NCBI GenBank assembly: GCA_963930775.1
Contig: OZ005701.1
Coordinates: 7,881,669 to 7,945,668 of the forward strand
DNA: 64,000 bases
Direction of reading: 5' to 3'
DNA from: Cliona cf. orientalis
Lineage: Eukaryota > Porifera > Demospongiae > Clionaida > Clionaidae
Part shown: positions 21,301-32,023 of the stretch, piece by piece
How positions within the stretch are numbered: position 1 is the first letter of the stretch
How the letters are laid out: every line of letters begins with the position of its first letter
Translations under genes and position numbers: made by a program
The notes under the pieces: generated by a model
Databases searched by the model: none
What the model saw: the letters and a program-made list of their open reading frames with translations, nothing else
Told to the model about the DNA's origin: nothing

Positions 21301-24300
21301 ATGTGTACATGTATGTATGTATTCAGTTTTGACCCTGGTAGTTTTGTGATTGAAAAATGCTGTGTGGATTGACCTTGTTTGACCTCACCACATCCTGGTT
21401 TGGTCCAGTCCGGAAAATTGCAACTCTCCTACTCCCTTTTAAAGATTAATTGGTACCTTATGCTGATTAATTATGGCCTTACAATGTATAGGTATCCCAT
21501 AAGGTTTTTATGGGGTGACATACTACGTAGCTCATCACTGATGATAAATATGCCAGTGGAGATTCCTGTGTCAAAATATTATGAGACAAAGAGAGGATAT
21601 GCTGCAGGATTCATTCTGTTTTTTTGGAACTACATGTACACTACTAACAGTAACTACTACTCTGGGAAGGAAATCCACGGTGCAAAAACACCTCCGGCAG
21701 CCAATAGATTGATTAACCAATCAGATTGCTTGATGGTACATAGTTGCCATATATGGAAGCTGCTCAAGCATCGGGCGTGACAAGTGGGCGCTATGAATTG
21801 TTACGAGTAGAGTCACGCGTGTCCGATGAATCACCTGTTTTTTTCACTGATAAACACTCTACGTGGGTGCAGATACGATAGCCCTTATTGAATCGACAGT
21901 CACGTCTTTTTTCTCTGCGGTTTGACTATATGACATGTGACGAATATTGTGTCTTTATTGTTCAAATTTATGTGCAGTACATGCGATAATATTATTATAT
22001 TATAATTAAGTTGGTGAACGTCCCAGTGAGTGTGGGCGTGTAAGCTGGTGTCCAATCAGATGCATGCAGCCGTGACAAAGCATGGTTGCATATGTTCATC
22101 CTCTATATAATAGTTGGCTTCAGTTACATTATGTATATTATTATACATTTCTCTTTCTTCTCTCTCTTCCTGCGCCTACAGTACTGATTAAGTAACTTTT
22201 ACATTTGTACATGGTATACGCTTTCACACAAAGGCTGTGAAGTCAGGGGCTAAGTGCTTGCATGCACTTGTACACATTCTAATAATTGTCTGAGTACTTT
22301 CTGCAGAATCTATAAAGGACAGTTCCTGCCACTGAGATTATGATAATATGAATAGGAACCCTTCCTTACGTGTATGCATGCACGAAGCAAAACGACTTTC
22401 TATGGAAACATGTACATTATACCTGAGCTTTGAACACTTAAATACATACCATATTTTTTCTGGTGATCTTGCAATCCAATCATGCACCTTATGCTGTGTT
22501 GTGGTCCAGGTTCCCAACCAAAAAGCTGATATTGAAGTATATTCTTGAGTGCTTTTTTATTGCCACATGGATGCATTTAGCTATAGAGTGTCTGAACACA
22601 CTGCGTGTAACATGTACATGTAGCTGCTATACTTATAATATTATGGACAATAAAAGACATGACACGTGCAGGTTATCATGATAAGCGTATGATTACACAG
22701 CTGGATATATTTAACTGAACAATGCCTATATGTACACTTGGGATTTGAACCTGCTTCACTTGCAAATAGTGAGTTGTACTACTAAGCACTGAAGCATTGT
22801 ACAGTGCAGTGCAGTGCAGTGTTGTTCGAATTTCTCCATACAAGGCCCTAGTAATGACATCACCACAGTGACATATTAGGTTGTAGAGTATATACAATAC
22901 TGAACCTAATATTATATGGGATATTATACTGCTTGCATGTGTACGTGCACATTCTCTGCATGTGCCTCGTGTACACATGTACTTACATGTAGTTGACATT
23001 ATCATTGTACAGTGTCTTGAGTACAACGTTTGCCCATAGTTAGATGTCAATTACATCACTTCCCATGCACACAGTCGCTGGTGTGGCTTATAGTGAAATT
23101 TTGAATTTCCTTGGCAACCGACCTACCTAGCTCATGCTCTGAATGTGGTCGGCCTGTCCTTATAAAAGCAGACTGCGCTGCTAGTGAGTTTCATTCATCG
23201 CTATATATAAAATCTCTTCAGTTGGTTCCACTGAAAGAAAAAGCAAGACTTTTAAATTAGCGACAACTTTTTTCTGCAAGATTTTTGCACTGCACTGCAA
23301 CCATGAAGAGCAGTCTTTGCATTCTTGTGTTGGCTGCTACTCTGCAAATTGCAGTTCTTCAAGAAACCGAAGTTGAATGCCCCAATCCTGTTCCGCTGGA
23401 GTGCGCAGATTCCAATGTGTGCGAAAATAGCAACTGTCCTCGCTACACGAGCACCAAGTGCTGCGTGGAACTAGTTGACGGCGAATGCATTGCTCAGATC
23501 CGTCGCTTACCCAATCTGAACGTAGTCACGGACAAGTGCACGAAAGGAATTGAGAGCTGCTTGACGAAGGTGTGTCCCGAGCGCCGTACCTGCATGGAGG
23601 AAGTCATCGGATGCCCTGAAGGCAACCCAGACTGTGGTATACACCGCGTACGTGCAAGATGCGTTTTGAACGAAGTCCCTCGAGCTCCTTCGACCTGTGA
23701 CGAGATCGTCTGTGCTGATGGTACCACTTGTGTTGTAACCGAAGGTGGGCGCGGTACCAAGGTTGACTGTGTGACAATCGAACCAGAGTCATGTGATGAC
23801 CTGGAGTGTGACGATGGCATGCAGTGCGTTGAGCGTGCGAAACCTCGATGTATACCCATCCGCTCTCCCGGTCCACGACCGAGCAACTGCAGCCAGCTTG
23901 AGTGTCCCGAGGGTCTCGTCTGCATGCTGCTCGACAGAAACCGTGGAGCCAGGTGCGCCAAGCAACCCATTCCAACTAGCTGCATGGAACTGGAATGTGA
24001 CCCAGGCCTCGTGTGCGAAAAAGTGGGAATCACCGAGCGAGTGAGATGTGTCTTGGCCGAACTTCCTCAGCCGCGCACCCTACCTCCACTGCCTCCTAGC
24101 GGCGAACCAGGCTCTACGGGAGAGCGACCTACGCGTCTTCCTCTTCCCCCAGTCATCCGCATCGCCAGGCGCTGTGACGAAATAGACTGCGAAGACGGCT
24201 ACAAATGCAAGCTTGTCATCGATCGGGAGATTAACCTCAACAGACAGCCGGTGGCTACTTGCATGCCGAGGGAGTGTCCCCTGAGGAGGAGAGCTCGCCC

Positions 24301-27300
24301 TCCGTCACGCTGCGAGGAAATCAAGTGCGAGAGTGACGAGATGTGTGTGCTCTGCGGAGAAGGACGAGACACAAGAGCAAGGTGCATGCGAAGGGGTAAG
24401 TCTCTATAATAAAGAAAAAAAATTTAATGATACTATCCAGAGCTATGATTATATAGATACATTATTATTTGAGCATTCTTCATAATGATTCAGTTGTTCA
24501 GAATTTTTGCATGCAATCCTAAACCTAAAAGAATCATTTCAGATTCTCCACTTTTCACAGTGTTGCATGTCTGTATGCTTAAGGGCCTGCATGCATACGG
24601 GGATGGTACGTGACCGGTTCACATGCACTATGACCTTTCATTGTTGTAACTAGTTATTATTTTAGCATTTCTTTTTGGCCATAACTGTCCCCTGATAATC
24701 CTATCCAAACAGTAGTCACATTCATTGTGCATTCACAATAGCATAAAATTGCTATTAAATTCCACTATGATATTCTCTCTCTCTTTACCTGTACATGACA
24801 TTGTACATGTAGATCCTAGAGATGAGGATATGGAGGATCGCATGAATATGACCACACCCATGAGTGGGCGTGACCGAGACCGAGATCGAGATCGAGATCG
24901 AGATCTTGAACTTGAAGATGATCGAGACATGATGATGATGATGATGAGGAGGCGTCCACCTATGCTCTGCTCCGAGCTCGTCTGTGGACCGGAGGACACA
25001 GAGAAATGCCAGGAGCTTAAGCTCGGTGATGGAAGACGACAGAGAGCTCTCTGCATTCCTTTAGGTAAGTAACAAGTATAATAATTATCTTGCTCTCAGT
25101 CTGGTTGGAATTTTTGAGTGAATCTCCACGCATAGCACTGGAACCTTTGTGCTCCAAACGTGCCAATCGTCTAGACTATTCTCCCCCATACGTGGTAACT
25201 GTTGCATTCAATAGTGATAATATTTCTTGCACTATTCAGATGCACCTGAAAGTTGTGAAGAGGCTGACTGTGATATAAAGGAAAACGAGACATGCATAGA
25301 ACTAGAAAATGAAGAAGTGAAGGTGGCACACTGCGTTCCAGACGGTCAGTTTAACACTAACTTTTTTCATTATGATAAGGAATTAAGAGCTAGGGATGCA
25401 TGATGGAAATGTACAAATAATTATGGTTTGCCAAGTTCTTTCCTGTGTAGATATCATGACAGCATTCTGTCATGATTGTATCACTGAACTCATGATATTA
25501 TTATCATTGTAGGAATGAGACCAGCAAGGCCAGAAGTGACTAGAGCTCCACCCACTGGATCCCCACGTGAGTAAAGTTCAAAGGGCATATAGCTGACTTT
25601 CACATATCCCCAATCCCCTATTATTAATTTTGCAACAGTTCATTTAATAGCTATAATGGTAACTCACCACATGACCTTGAAAGGCATACTATGCACAAAT
25701 AATAATTACAGGAGGATATTTTTCGGCAATAATTTCCTTAGCTATACATGTACATGTAACTACCTACGACTGAAATTTAAACGTGACTGTGCTTTTCGTT
25801 GAGTGTTATCATTCATGTAATCGTACTATAATATATTTAGGTCCAACAAGACCAGAGGGTACTAGGGTCCCACCAACTGGAGGTCCACGGCCAACTCGAC
25901 CCACCATGCCTGAGAGGCTGAGACCAGCCCAACGATGCGAGGAGCTCGACTGTGGGCGTGGCTTCGAGTGCCTGCACGTGAGAAGGGACGAGAGAAGGAG
26001 GGCCATGTGCGTGCGAATGAGAAGGAACGAGATGTGCAGACCTGCTCCGACTCAACCTGATGACGACAGAGACAGACCCACCGGCAGGCCAGACAGACCA
26101 ACCGGCAGGCCAGACAGACCCACCGGCAGGCCAGACAGACCAACCGGCAGGCCAGACAGACCCACCGGCAGGCCAGACAGACCAACAGGCAGGCCAGACA
26201 GACCCACCGGCAGGCCAGACAGACCAACAGGCAGGCCAGACAGACCCACCGGCAGGCCAGACAGACCAACAGGCAGGCCAGATCGAGAGAGACCGACTGG
26301 TGAGCCAGACAAGGAAAAGCCAACTGGGTTACTTGAAGGAGAGAGGCCAACAGGAAAGCCTGAAGATCGAGAGAGTACTCTTGACATGGACAAGAAGAAG
26401 CCAACTGACTCACCAATTGAAGGAGACAACGTCGGCAGAGATAAGGAGAAGAGATCAGCAAAATCCCTTCCCAGGAATCGTGATAGTAAGGGGGACAGCC
26501 AAAGTGACACAAGCATGAGCGACAGTGATAGCACGCCTGACGATTCTACTGCATCAGATGGACTTGATAAGAGTAAGAGTAGAAGTACTGGAAGAGACAG
26601 ATCTAGAGGGAAGAGTAAGGACCTTGACTCATCTGGTGATTCCGAGGAGGGATCTGGAGATGGTACATCAACCAAGTCCAGAAGGAAGAATGGAAGGGAT
26701 AAAGATGTAGAAGAAGTTATAGTGGAACTGGATGAGAATGGAAATCCTAAGGAGATACCAGAGGATGAAAAGGATCCTGAAATCGAACTGGACGAGAATG
26801 GAATTCCTAAGAAGAAACCTGAAAATGAAGAACGTACTGAGGATTCTGAAATCGAACTGAACGAGAATGGAAATCCTAAGAAGAAACCTGAAGATGAAGA
26901 ACGTACAGAGGATTCTGAAATCGAACTGAACGAGAATGGAAATCCTAAGAAGAAACCCGAAGATGAAGGACCTACACAAATCGAATTGGACAAATCGGAT
27001 GAAATGGGTTCAGGTGAAGAGGAGGAGCTAACAGGAAAACCTATGGATAGGAATCGTGATGTAAATGGCCGTGATGAGATGAAGAAACGAGATAGGAGAC
27101 AAGCGAGTGACAGGAGACCACTCATTGACATTCTGACGGCAGTTCACGCTCCTGATCTGTGCATGGAAAGAAGGTGCTGTGAAGGTGAATCTTGCTTTGT
27201 CCGAAGAATGGCCGAGAACCTCCCGCCACTTGCATTCTGTGCTCCCGTAAGTTGTTTCGACATGGGGTATATACTAGGAAGGATAATATTTACATGTAGC

Positions 27301-30300
27301 TCCTGTATCTTTACTGCTCCATCATTATTATGAATTTATAGGATGATTTCGAAGGACAGCGCCCACCTATGCCCCGCCCACCAACATGTGAGGAGCTTAT
27401 GTGCGAGGAAGGCTTCGAGTGTGTACTGAGCCGTGACGACGACCGAAGGCCAGACGATGATAACAACGCTTTAGAAGAACGAGAAAGAGATGGCAGGAGG
27501 GAGAATGTTCGAGACAACAGAAATGATAGGGATAGAAATATGATGCGTGGTAGAGCTGTTTGCGTCCGCAGACGTCCCGACCGTCCTGATCGTCCAGACG
27601 GTCCCACTGAACCAACAACTCGTCGCCCTCGCCCCACAAGGGATCCAAATCGCCCCAGGCCGACAACCGATGGTGATCGCCTGAGGCCCACAAGGGGTCC
27701 TAGGCCAACGGGAGGTCCTGATCGCCCCAGGCCAACAACCGATGGCGATCGTCCACGGCCCACAAGGGGTCCTAGGCCAACGGGAGGCCCCGATCGCCCG
27801 AGGCCAACAACCGATGGTGATCGTCCGAGGCCCACAAGGGGTCCTAGGCCAACGGGAGGTCCCAATCGCCCGAGGCCTACAAGGGATCCTATGCGCCCCA
27901 GTGATCGCCCCATGATTCCTACTGAGCGACCAGAGTGAAATCTGCTGTAATGAACATGATGAATTCAAAGGGTGATTAACACCACAACTTTATATACTAG
28001 ATTTTGTAATACCTTTTGTTAATTGACTATTGACTTTTGATTAAAAAAATGCTTGATTTCAATTTTGTAATAATATTATATATAATTGCCCCTCTAGTTG
28101 CTGATTAATTATTGTCCCTCAATTAATTAATGCTGCAATTACTGAAAGGATGAGCATGTGTAAATAATAGTTTGAGCTCATGCCTCGAGCTCCAGTGTGA
28201 CTGAGGCATTGATTTTCAATATAATTAGCTCAAGCACATACCTGGTGACAGTTGAAAATTTCTGTGTCCTTCTGATTTAGGGTGATAACGTTAAAGAGGA
28301 GCTCGCTGAACTCGTTGGAGAGCTCCCCGGGATATATCAGCAGGTTCTCTCGGATCTTCCATCTCTGATATCTCCCATCACCTACTATAAGGCTTTCATC
28401 AAACACACCACGAAAAGGCAAGTATAGTCGGCTCGAGTTTTGACAATACACAATAATTATAACGTGCACAACCTAACCTACCATCCCTAGTTCTCAAAGG
28501 CTAGGCACCTAATTTAAGTGGCTCTGCCTTTTGTTGGGAATAGGTTTACAGTAAATCGTGAATATTTCGTTGTTAAAAATATTTTCGGACAGCCTGGCTT
28601 GTGCGAAAATTAAACGCACGAAGATACATACGCAATATTAACGATGCGGTACAGGGTCGTTTGTCCGAAAATTATTTAACGTGAAAAATTATTGCATAAA
28701 ATAATATTTTAGATACGAAATTTTCGTGATTTACGGTACCTTAGCAGGCAATGGGATGGTTACCCCTCAGGTTTTGGATTGGTAGTAGGAGATTAAAATT
28801 AATGTACAGTACGTTATACTTTACAGGAAGATTGATGAAGAAAAGTTTTTACCTGTTCTGATGTACATCTTGACGCACGGCAATGTCACAGTATATGAAT
28901 GGAAGCATGATGAGCCCCCACCCAGTCAGAATCAGAATGGGACAGGCAACAAACTGGAAAATGGGAATGAGAAGAGTGACTTTGAAATCGACTGGGGTGA
29001 TCTCAGTCCATCACCTAATGATCAACAAGACTCGGCCACTGCAGCCCCAGGAATCGATTTTGGAGAACCAGGCATCGATTTTGGGGAATCTGAAATTGAT
29101 TTTGGTACCGGTGATATTGATCTATCATCAATCACTATAGAGGATAGTGGTGAAGTTGGGGAACAGGCTAGCAGAGCGGTGGTGGGTGGACTAGATGCCG
29201 CCACTAAAACAGCGGCTCAACCATCAGGTACGGCTCAAGCTGTGTTGGACAATCATGCTTCCAACTAACTAGTATGTATTAAAATTTGCCTAAGTGCTTT
29301 TGCGCGCTGATATTGATGGTTATAGTGCCTTACAATACCTTGGCACCCTCACCTATGCCTAATAATATATGTTTAGTTACATTTTTGTGAGTGATTTTCA
29401 TTGTCCTTTGACCAACAGCTGTTACAATTAACACAATATTAGCTACATGTATCTTGGAACTGTCACTGAAGTTATTCTTTTGTTACTTAGATCCAGACTT
29501 GGAGACATTGCTGGGTAGTACCCACACCCGCAACCTGTTTCTCGATGATGTCATGGAATTGAAGGAATTCCTTGCTCAACGAATTCACGAACTGTCGACG
29601 GAAAGCTCCAGCATGCTCGCTTATGGACAGGTACAGCTATAGCTACATTGTATAGTGCAGTGTCAATTACCACATCTTGATTCGGTACATCTTGAAATAC
29701 TGTATAGCCGGAAATTTGGCGGGGAATTAAATTTGGCTGTTTGGCAGTCTATAGTACAATCGCCAAATTAAAATCCGCCAAAATTTCCTACTCATACATA
29801 ATATTATACGTATGGCGATCCCATATATACTGAACCGCCAAATTTAAATCTGCTAATATTCTTAACAACGATTTTGGGCTCAACTGCCAAATTTAATTCC
29901 CGCTAATATTTCCTGCTATACGGTACATAGTTGGAAGGCTTTAGTATAGTGAAGAATCTTTGTCTCCTTTTGAAGAATGAGATTCTTTCCCTCTTTATGG
30001 TCAAGCGAACATGTGATCACCATGTTGCTATATAGCTACTGATAGCTATAGTATCTTACAGCTGCCACTCCTGCTTTTGTTTGAACTGGGAACCTAAAAA
30101 ATAATGTTGGTAGATACTAGTATACACAACTATATCCCCAAGACTCCCTTTCTCTCACTTATGGTGGGTCCTAGGGACAATTAAGGCAGGGGCGTAACTA
30201 CCATAGAGGCAACGGAGGCAAGTGCCTCCTCGCTTTTCTGCCTGACCATCATTACCTATAATTATAGCGATCCTTACCGTACCGTGATCCTTACAGTCAG

Positions 30301-32023
30301 TATTTATGCGTTAACACGTGCTGAAAGGAGCCAGTGTATGTGTGTGACAAGTTGACAGCTGTTTGGCCTAGATTCTAAGTTGTGATGGCAGCAAAGAGGA
30401 GTGGGAGTCGCCCTATCACCAGCTATTTTCGGAAGTTGCACAAGAATGGTAAATAATTGTACTTGGACATGGCAAATTTTAAAGTATTGAAACTAAAATT
30501 AATGTGCCAGAAAGTGCGTCAGAATCTTTCTCAGAGGGTCTAAAATTAAAAAATTTTCTGGGGGGGCATGCCCCCAGACCCCCTAGCTTGCTGTGGCCTT
30601 TGGCCACAGTTAAAGTACAGCAGTGCCTCCTGTCTCCAAAAAGGCTAGTTACGCCCCTGATTAAGGCATTAATTTAAAGCTAAGGATTACAGTGTTCTCC
30701 CAGCATACATAAGGCATGTTGGCCCAACAAGCCTTCAGTACAGAATTCCCTTTGATGTGTGATTTCAAAAGGGAGATTTCAAAAGCTTTGATGTGGCCAC
30801 AGCCTCCACCCAAAGTATGCCCTACTGTTGTACCTTGACATGCCTTGAATTTTGCTTGGGGAGAACACTGGATTATTATATTGGTGTGATATACATGTTT
30901 GTGCTGTTTTTTGCTATAGTTTGGTGGCAGTGAGAGTTCGGACGAGGTCAGTATTCAGTCCGTGGAGAGCATCTCCGAGATGCTAAGTCATGTGACCAAG
31001 GCTCTGACTCACCTGACCAACCAGAGGACTCATCACCTGTTCTTAATTAAGGGATCGCAACGGTTAGTTTGTATACTGTGCTTTGCAAGTCAGTTGTCCA
31101 GTGGAAAGGGTATATAAATAGGCAGTGGCTCTCAAGCACTTAATTCGGTTATGCTATATATAAATCGCAGAGACAGGTGCCAATCTCTAACTTTCCTAGA
31201 CAACTGACCTGCAAAGCACAGTGGTACCATTTTGAGTATAATGTAGGGAAAGTCAATTAATTTTGTCACCCCCTCCCAAATAAATTCTATGGAGGGCTAT
31301 ATAGCTCTGTAGAAGATACGTCTTAATAATGAACCCCTCTCAGCTGTCTAAATTTTCTTTATTTTGTTTGATATGTCAGGTATTTAGAGCGACTCTCCGA
31401 CTCTCTACAACAGCAGTTGAGGCTAGCGCACAGAGCACTGTCCCAGGCAGCAGACCACGCGGCTAGGAGAGAGGAGGCTACTGCTCTGGCTGTCAATCTC
31501 GAACCAAAACTCACGTCTTTGGTCAAGTGTGTGAAAGATCTTCAAAAACAGGTACATGTACATGTACTACAGTGGCTACCGTAGTTAATCAAATACAACG
31601 CATGATCCAATTTAATGCAAGAAATTAGCATTTTACAATTCTCATAATGTTTATAATATGTATATATATTATGGAGTGATTGACGACCTTTACCAGAAAA
31701 ACGCGCGTTTTTCAAAATTGAAATTATGTATTTTTCATGTGTTGTATTTATAGATTAAGTACGGTGGATGTTGTTATAGCTGTACTTGTATGCATGCAAA
31801 TGAGCATTAATAATTATTATTATAACAATGTACAACATTATAAAATTATGCTGACTTTCATTGTGTTACTGATACTATAATCATATTATTAAGATAATAA
31901 TTATTTCTTAATTATTGTGACTATGTCATGCATGTGAATGTTTGTTCGCAGGTGGCAGGTGATATTTCCAAACGCTATAACAACCGAGTTGTGAACATTA
32001 TTGGCGAAATCAACCAGATCTAG
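18368..32023 (+). CDS. CDK5RAP3: CDK5RAP3 (UFMylation / ER-phagy adaptor)
   Basis: Eleven exons: 18368-18419, 18743-18874, 19305-19405, 19822-19959, 20123-20212, 28281-28417, 28827-29227, 29491-29630, 30920-31062, 31380-31551, 31952-32023, joining to 525 aa (human protein about 506). Family matches include LLDWLIDRRHCDSKW near the N-terminus, LYEKKNLYMAE, RNVNYEIPALKKQI-like residues, the Trp/Phe-Gly acidic loop, LFLDDVMELKEFLAQR and the C-terminal DISKRYNNRVVNI. CDK5RAP3 works with UFL1 and DDRGK1 in UFMylation of ER-bound ribosomes and as an ER-phagy receptor. The disordered loop (exon 7) has IDWG once and IDFG three times, resembling the shuffled ATG8-binding motifs known in this family. 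Intron 6 starts with GC (AAAAG|GCAAGT), the only donor that keeps the frame. Intron 5 (20213-28280) hosts another gene. Confidence 0.95.
19488..19606. mobile_element. 119-bp foldback element (MITE-like)
   Basis: The left arm AAGATTCTTTGCGGACAATT continues for about 45 bp and returns as its reverse complement, ending AATTGTCCGCAAAGAATCTT. It lies in intron 3 of CDK5RAP3 and has no coding capacity. Confidence 0.85.
20213..23160 (+). other. First 3 kb of CDK5RAP3 intron 5: no gene recognised
   Basis: AT-rich sequence with G-runs (20262-20279), CATGCATG palindromes and short reading frames that show no family signal. An open frame of 133 codons at 21379-21780 has no recognisable domain and no support from splice signals. 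The last part is the promoter side of the nested gene. Confidence 0.5.
23161..23212 (+). promoter_or_regulatory. TATA-type promoter of the nested gene
   Basis: TATAAAA at 23161-23167 lies 142 bp before the ATG at 23303, and a second TATATATAAAA lies near 23202. The exact start site cannot be read from sequence. Confidence 0.5.
23303..27938 (+). CDS. Secreted cysteine-module protein with RPTGRPD and acidic repeats (nested gene)
   Basis: Six exons: 23303-24395, 24813-25064, 25240-25344, 25513-25566, 25841-27246, 27342-27938, all GT-AG, joining to 1168 aa. It begins with a signal peptide (MKSSLCILVLAATLQIAV). At least eleven modules follow of the form C-x4-C-x5-C-x(8-30)-C, e.g. CDDLECDDGMQC, CMELECDPGLVC, CEELDCGRGFEC, CEELMCEEGFEC, faintly like the follistatin N-terminal EGF-like half-domain. 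Between them are a DR-repeat/Met-run stretch (exon 2), ten 7-residue DRPTGRP repeats, a Ser/Asp-rich stretch, three 23-residue ELNENGNPKKKPEDE repeats and three 24-residue RPTRGPRPTGGP repeats. A dibasic KKRDRRQ near 27090 could be a processing site. Not recognised as a named family. A matrix, mineral-binding or cuticle-like role is only a guess. The whole gene lies inside CDK5RAP3 intron 5, same strand. Confidence 0.85.
26069..26285 (+). repeat. Coding minisatellite, 21-bp unit (DRPTGRP)n
   Basis: Ten head-to-tail 21-bp units in exon 5 of the nested gene. Synonymous differences (ACCCACCGG versus ACCAACCGG or ACCAACAGG) alternate, so the higher-order period is 42 bp, which suggests recent unequal exchange. 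Confidence 0.95.
26722..26985 (+). repeat. Coding repeat, 69-bp unit (acidic ELNENGNPKKKPEDE)
   Basis: Three 69-bp units plus a shorter divergent first unit, giving Glu/Asp/Lys-rich 23-residue repeats. Confidence 0.9.
27640..27880 (+). repeat. Coding repeat, 72-bp unit (RPTRGPRPTGGP)
   Basis: Three nearly identical 72-bp units in the last exon of the nested gene, encoding Arg/Pro/Thr/Gly repeats. Confidence 0.9.
28551..28734. mobile_element. Foldback element (GTAAATCGTGAA ends)
   Basis: GTAAATCGTGAATATTTCG at the left is mirrored by CGAAATTTTCGTGATTTAC at the right. It lies in the GC-AG intron of CDK5RAP3. Confidence 0.7.
29697..29925. mobile_element. CTGTATAGCCGGAAA family element, copy 1
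   Basis: ATACTGTATAGCCGGAAATT at one end and AATATTTCCTGCTATACGGT at the other, with an inside full of GCCAAATTTAAAT-type words in both orientations. The same element occurs at 53911-54088 and 57350-57573. Confidence 0.8.
30187..30659 (+). mobile_element. hAT-like non-autonomous DNA transposon
   Basis: Ends CAGGGGCGTAACTA and TAGTTACGCCCCTG are 14-bp inverted repeats, flanked by ATTAAGG on both sides (a 7-8 bp target duplication). CAGGGG-type termini and 8-bp duplications are typical of hAT elements. Inside, from 30385, ATGGCAGCAAAGAGG opens a short frame (MAAKRSGSRPITSYFRK) followed by a GT donor, which resembles the N-terminal start of hAT transposases. The rest of the transposase is absent. 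It lies in CDK5RAP3 intron 8. Confidence 0.75.
30689..30872. mobile_element. CAGTGTTCTCCC family element, copy 1
   Basis: Starts CAGTGTTCTCCC and ends GGGGAGAACACTG. Shares long stretches (AAGGCATGTTGG, CAACAAGCCTTCA, GCTTTGATGTGGCCAC) with 62064-62222. Confidence 0.8.
31075..31222. mobile_element. 148-bp foldback element
   Basis: ACTGTGCTTTGCAAGTCAGT at the left returns as ACTGACCTGCAAAGCACAGT at the right. It starts 12 bp after the donor of CDK5RAP3 exon 9. Confidence 0.85.
31578..31735. mobile_element. GACGACCTTTACCAGAAA family element, copy 1
   Basis: Contains ACGCATGATCCAATTTAATG ... GTGATTGACGACCTTTACC followed by ACGCGCGTTTTT. Full relatives lie at 44044-44145 (reverse) and 60345-60470, and partial ones near 1470, 42130-42195 (reverse) and 54912. 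Confidence 0.75.

Noticed and set aside
21379-21780. 133-codon frame in CDK5RAP3 intron 5
   Set aside because: No domain, AT-driven residue mix and no splice partners; kept only as unassigned sequence.
23494-24033. 179-codon minus-strand frame over exon 1 of the nested gene
   Set aside because: A shadow of the cysteine-rich exon; no family features.
26052-27131. A 359-codon open frame antisense to the nested gene
   Set aside because: It mirrors the repeat-rich coding exon; periodic codons remove stops on both strands. It has no splice logic or domain, and the sense strand has signal peptide, cysteine modules and matched introns.
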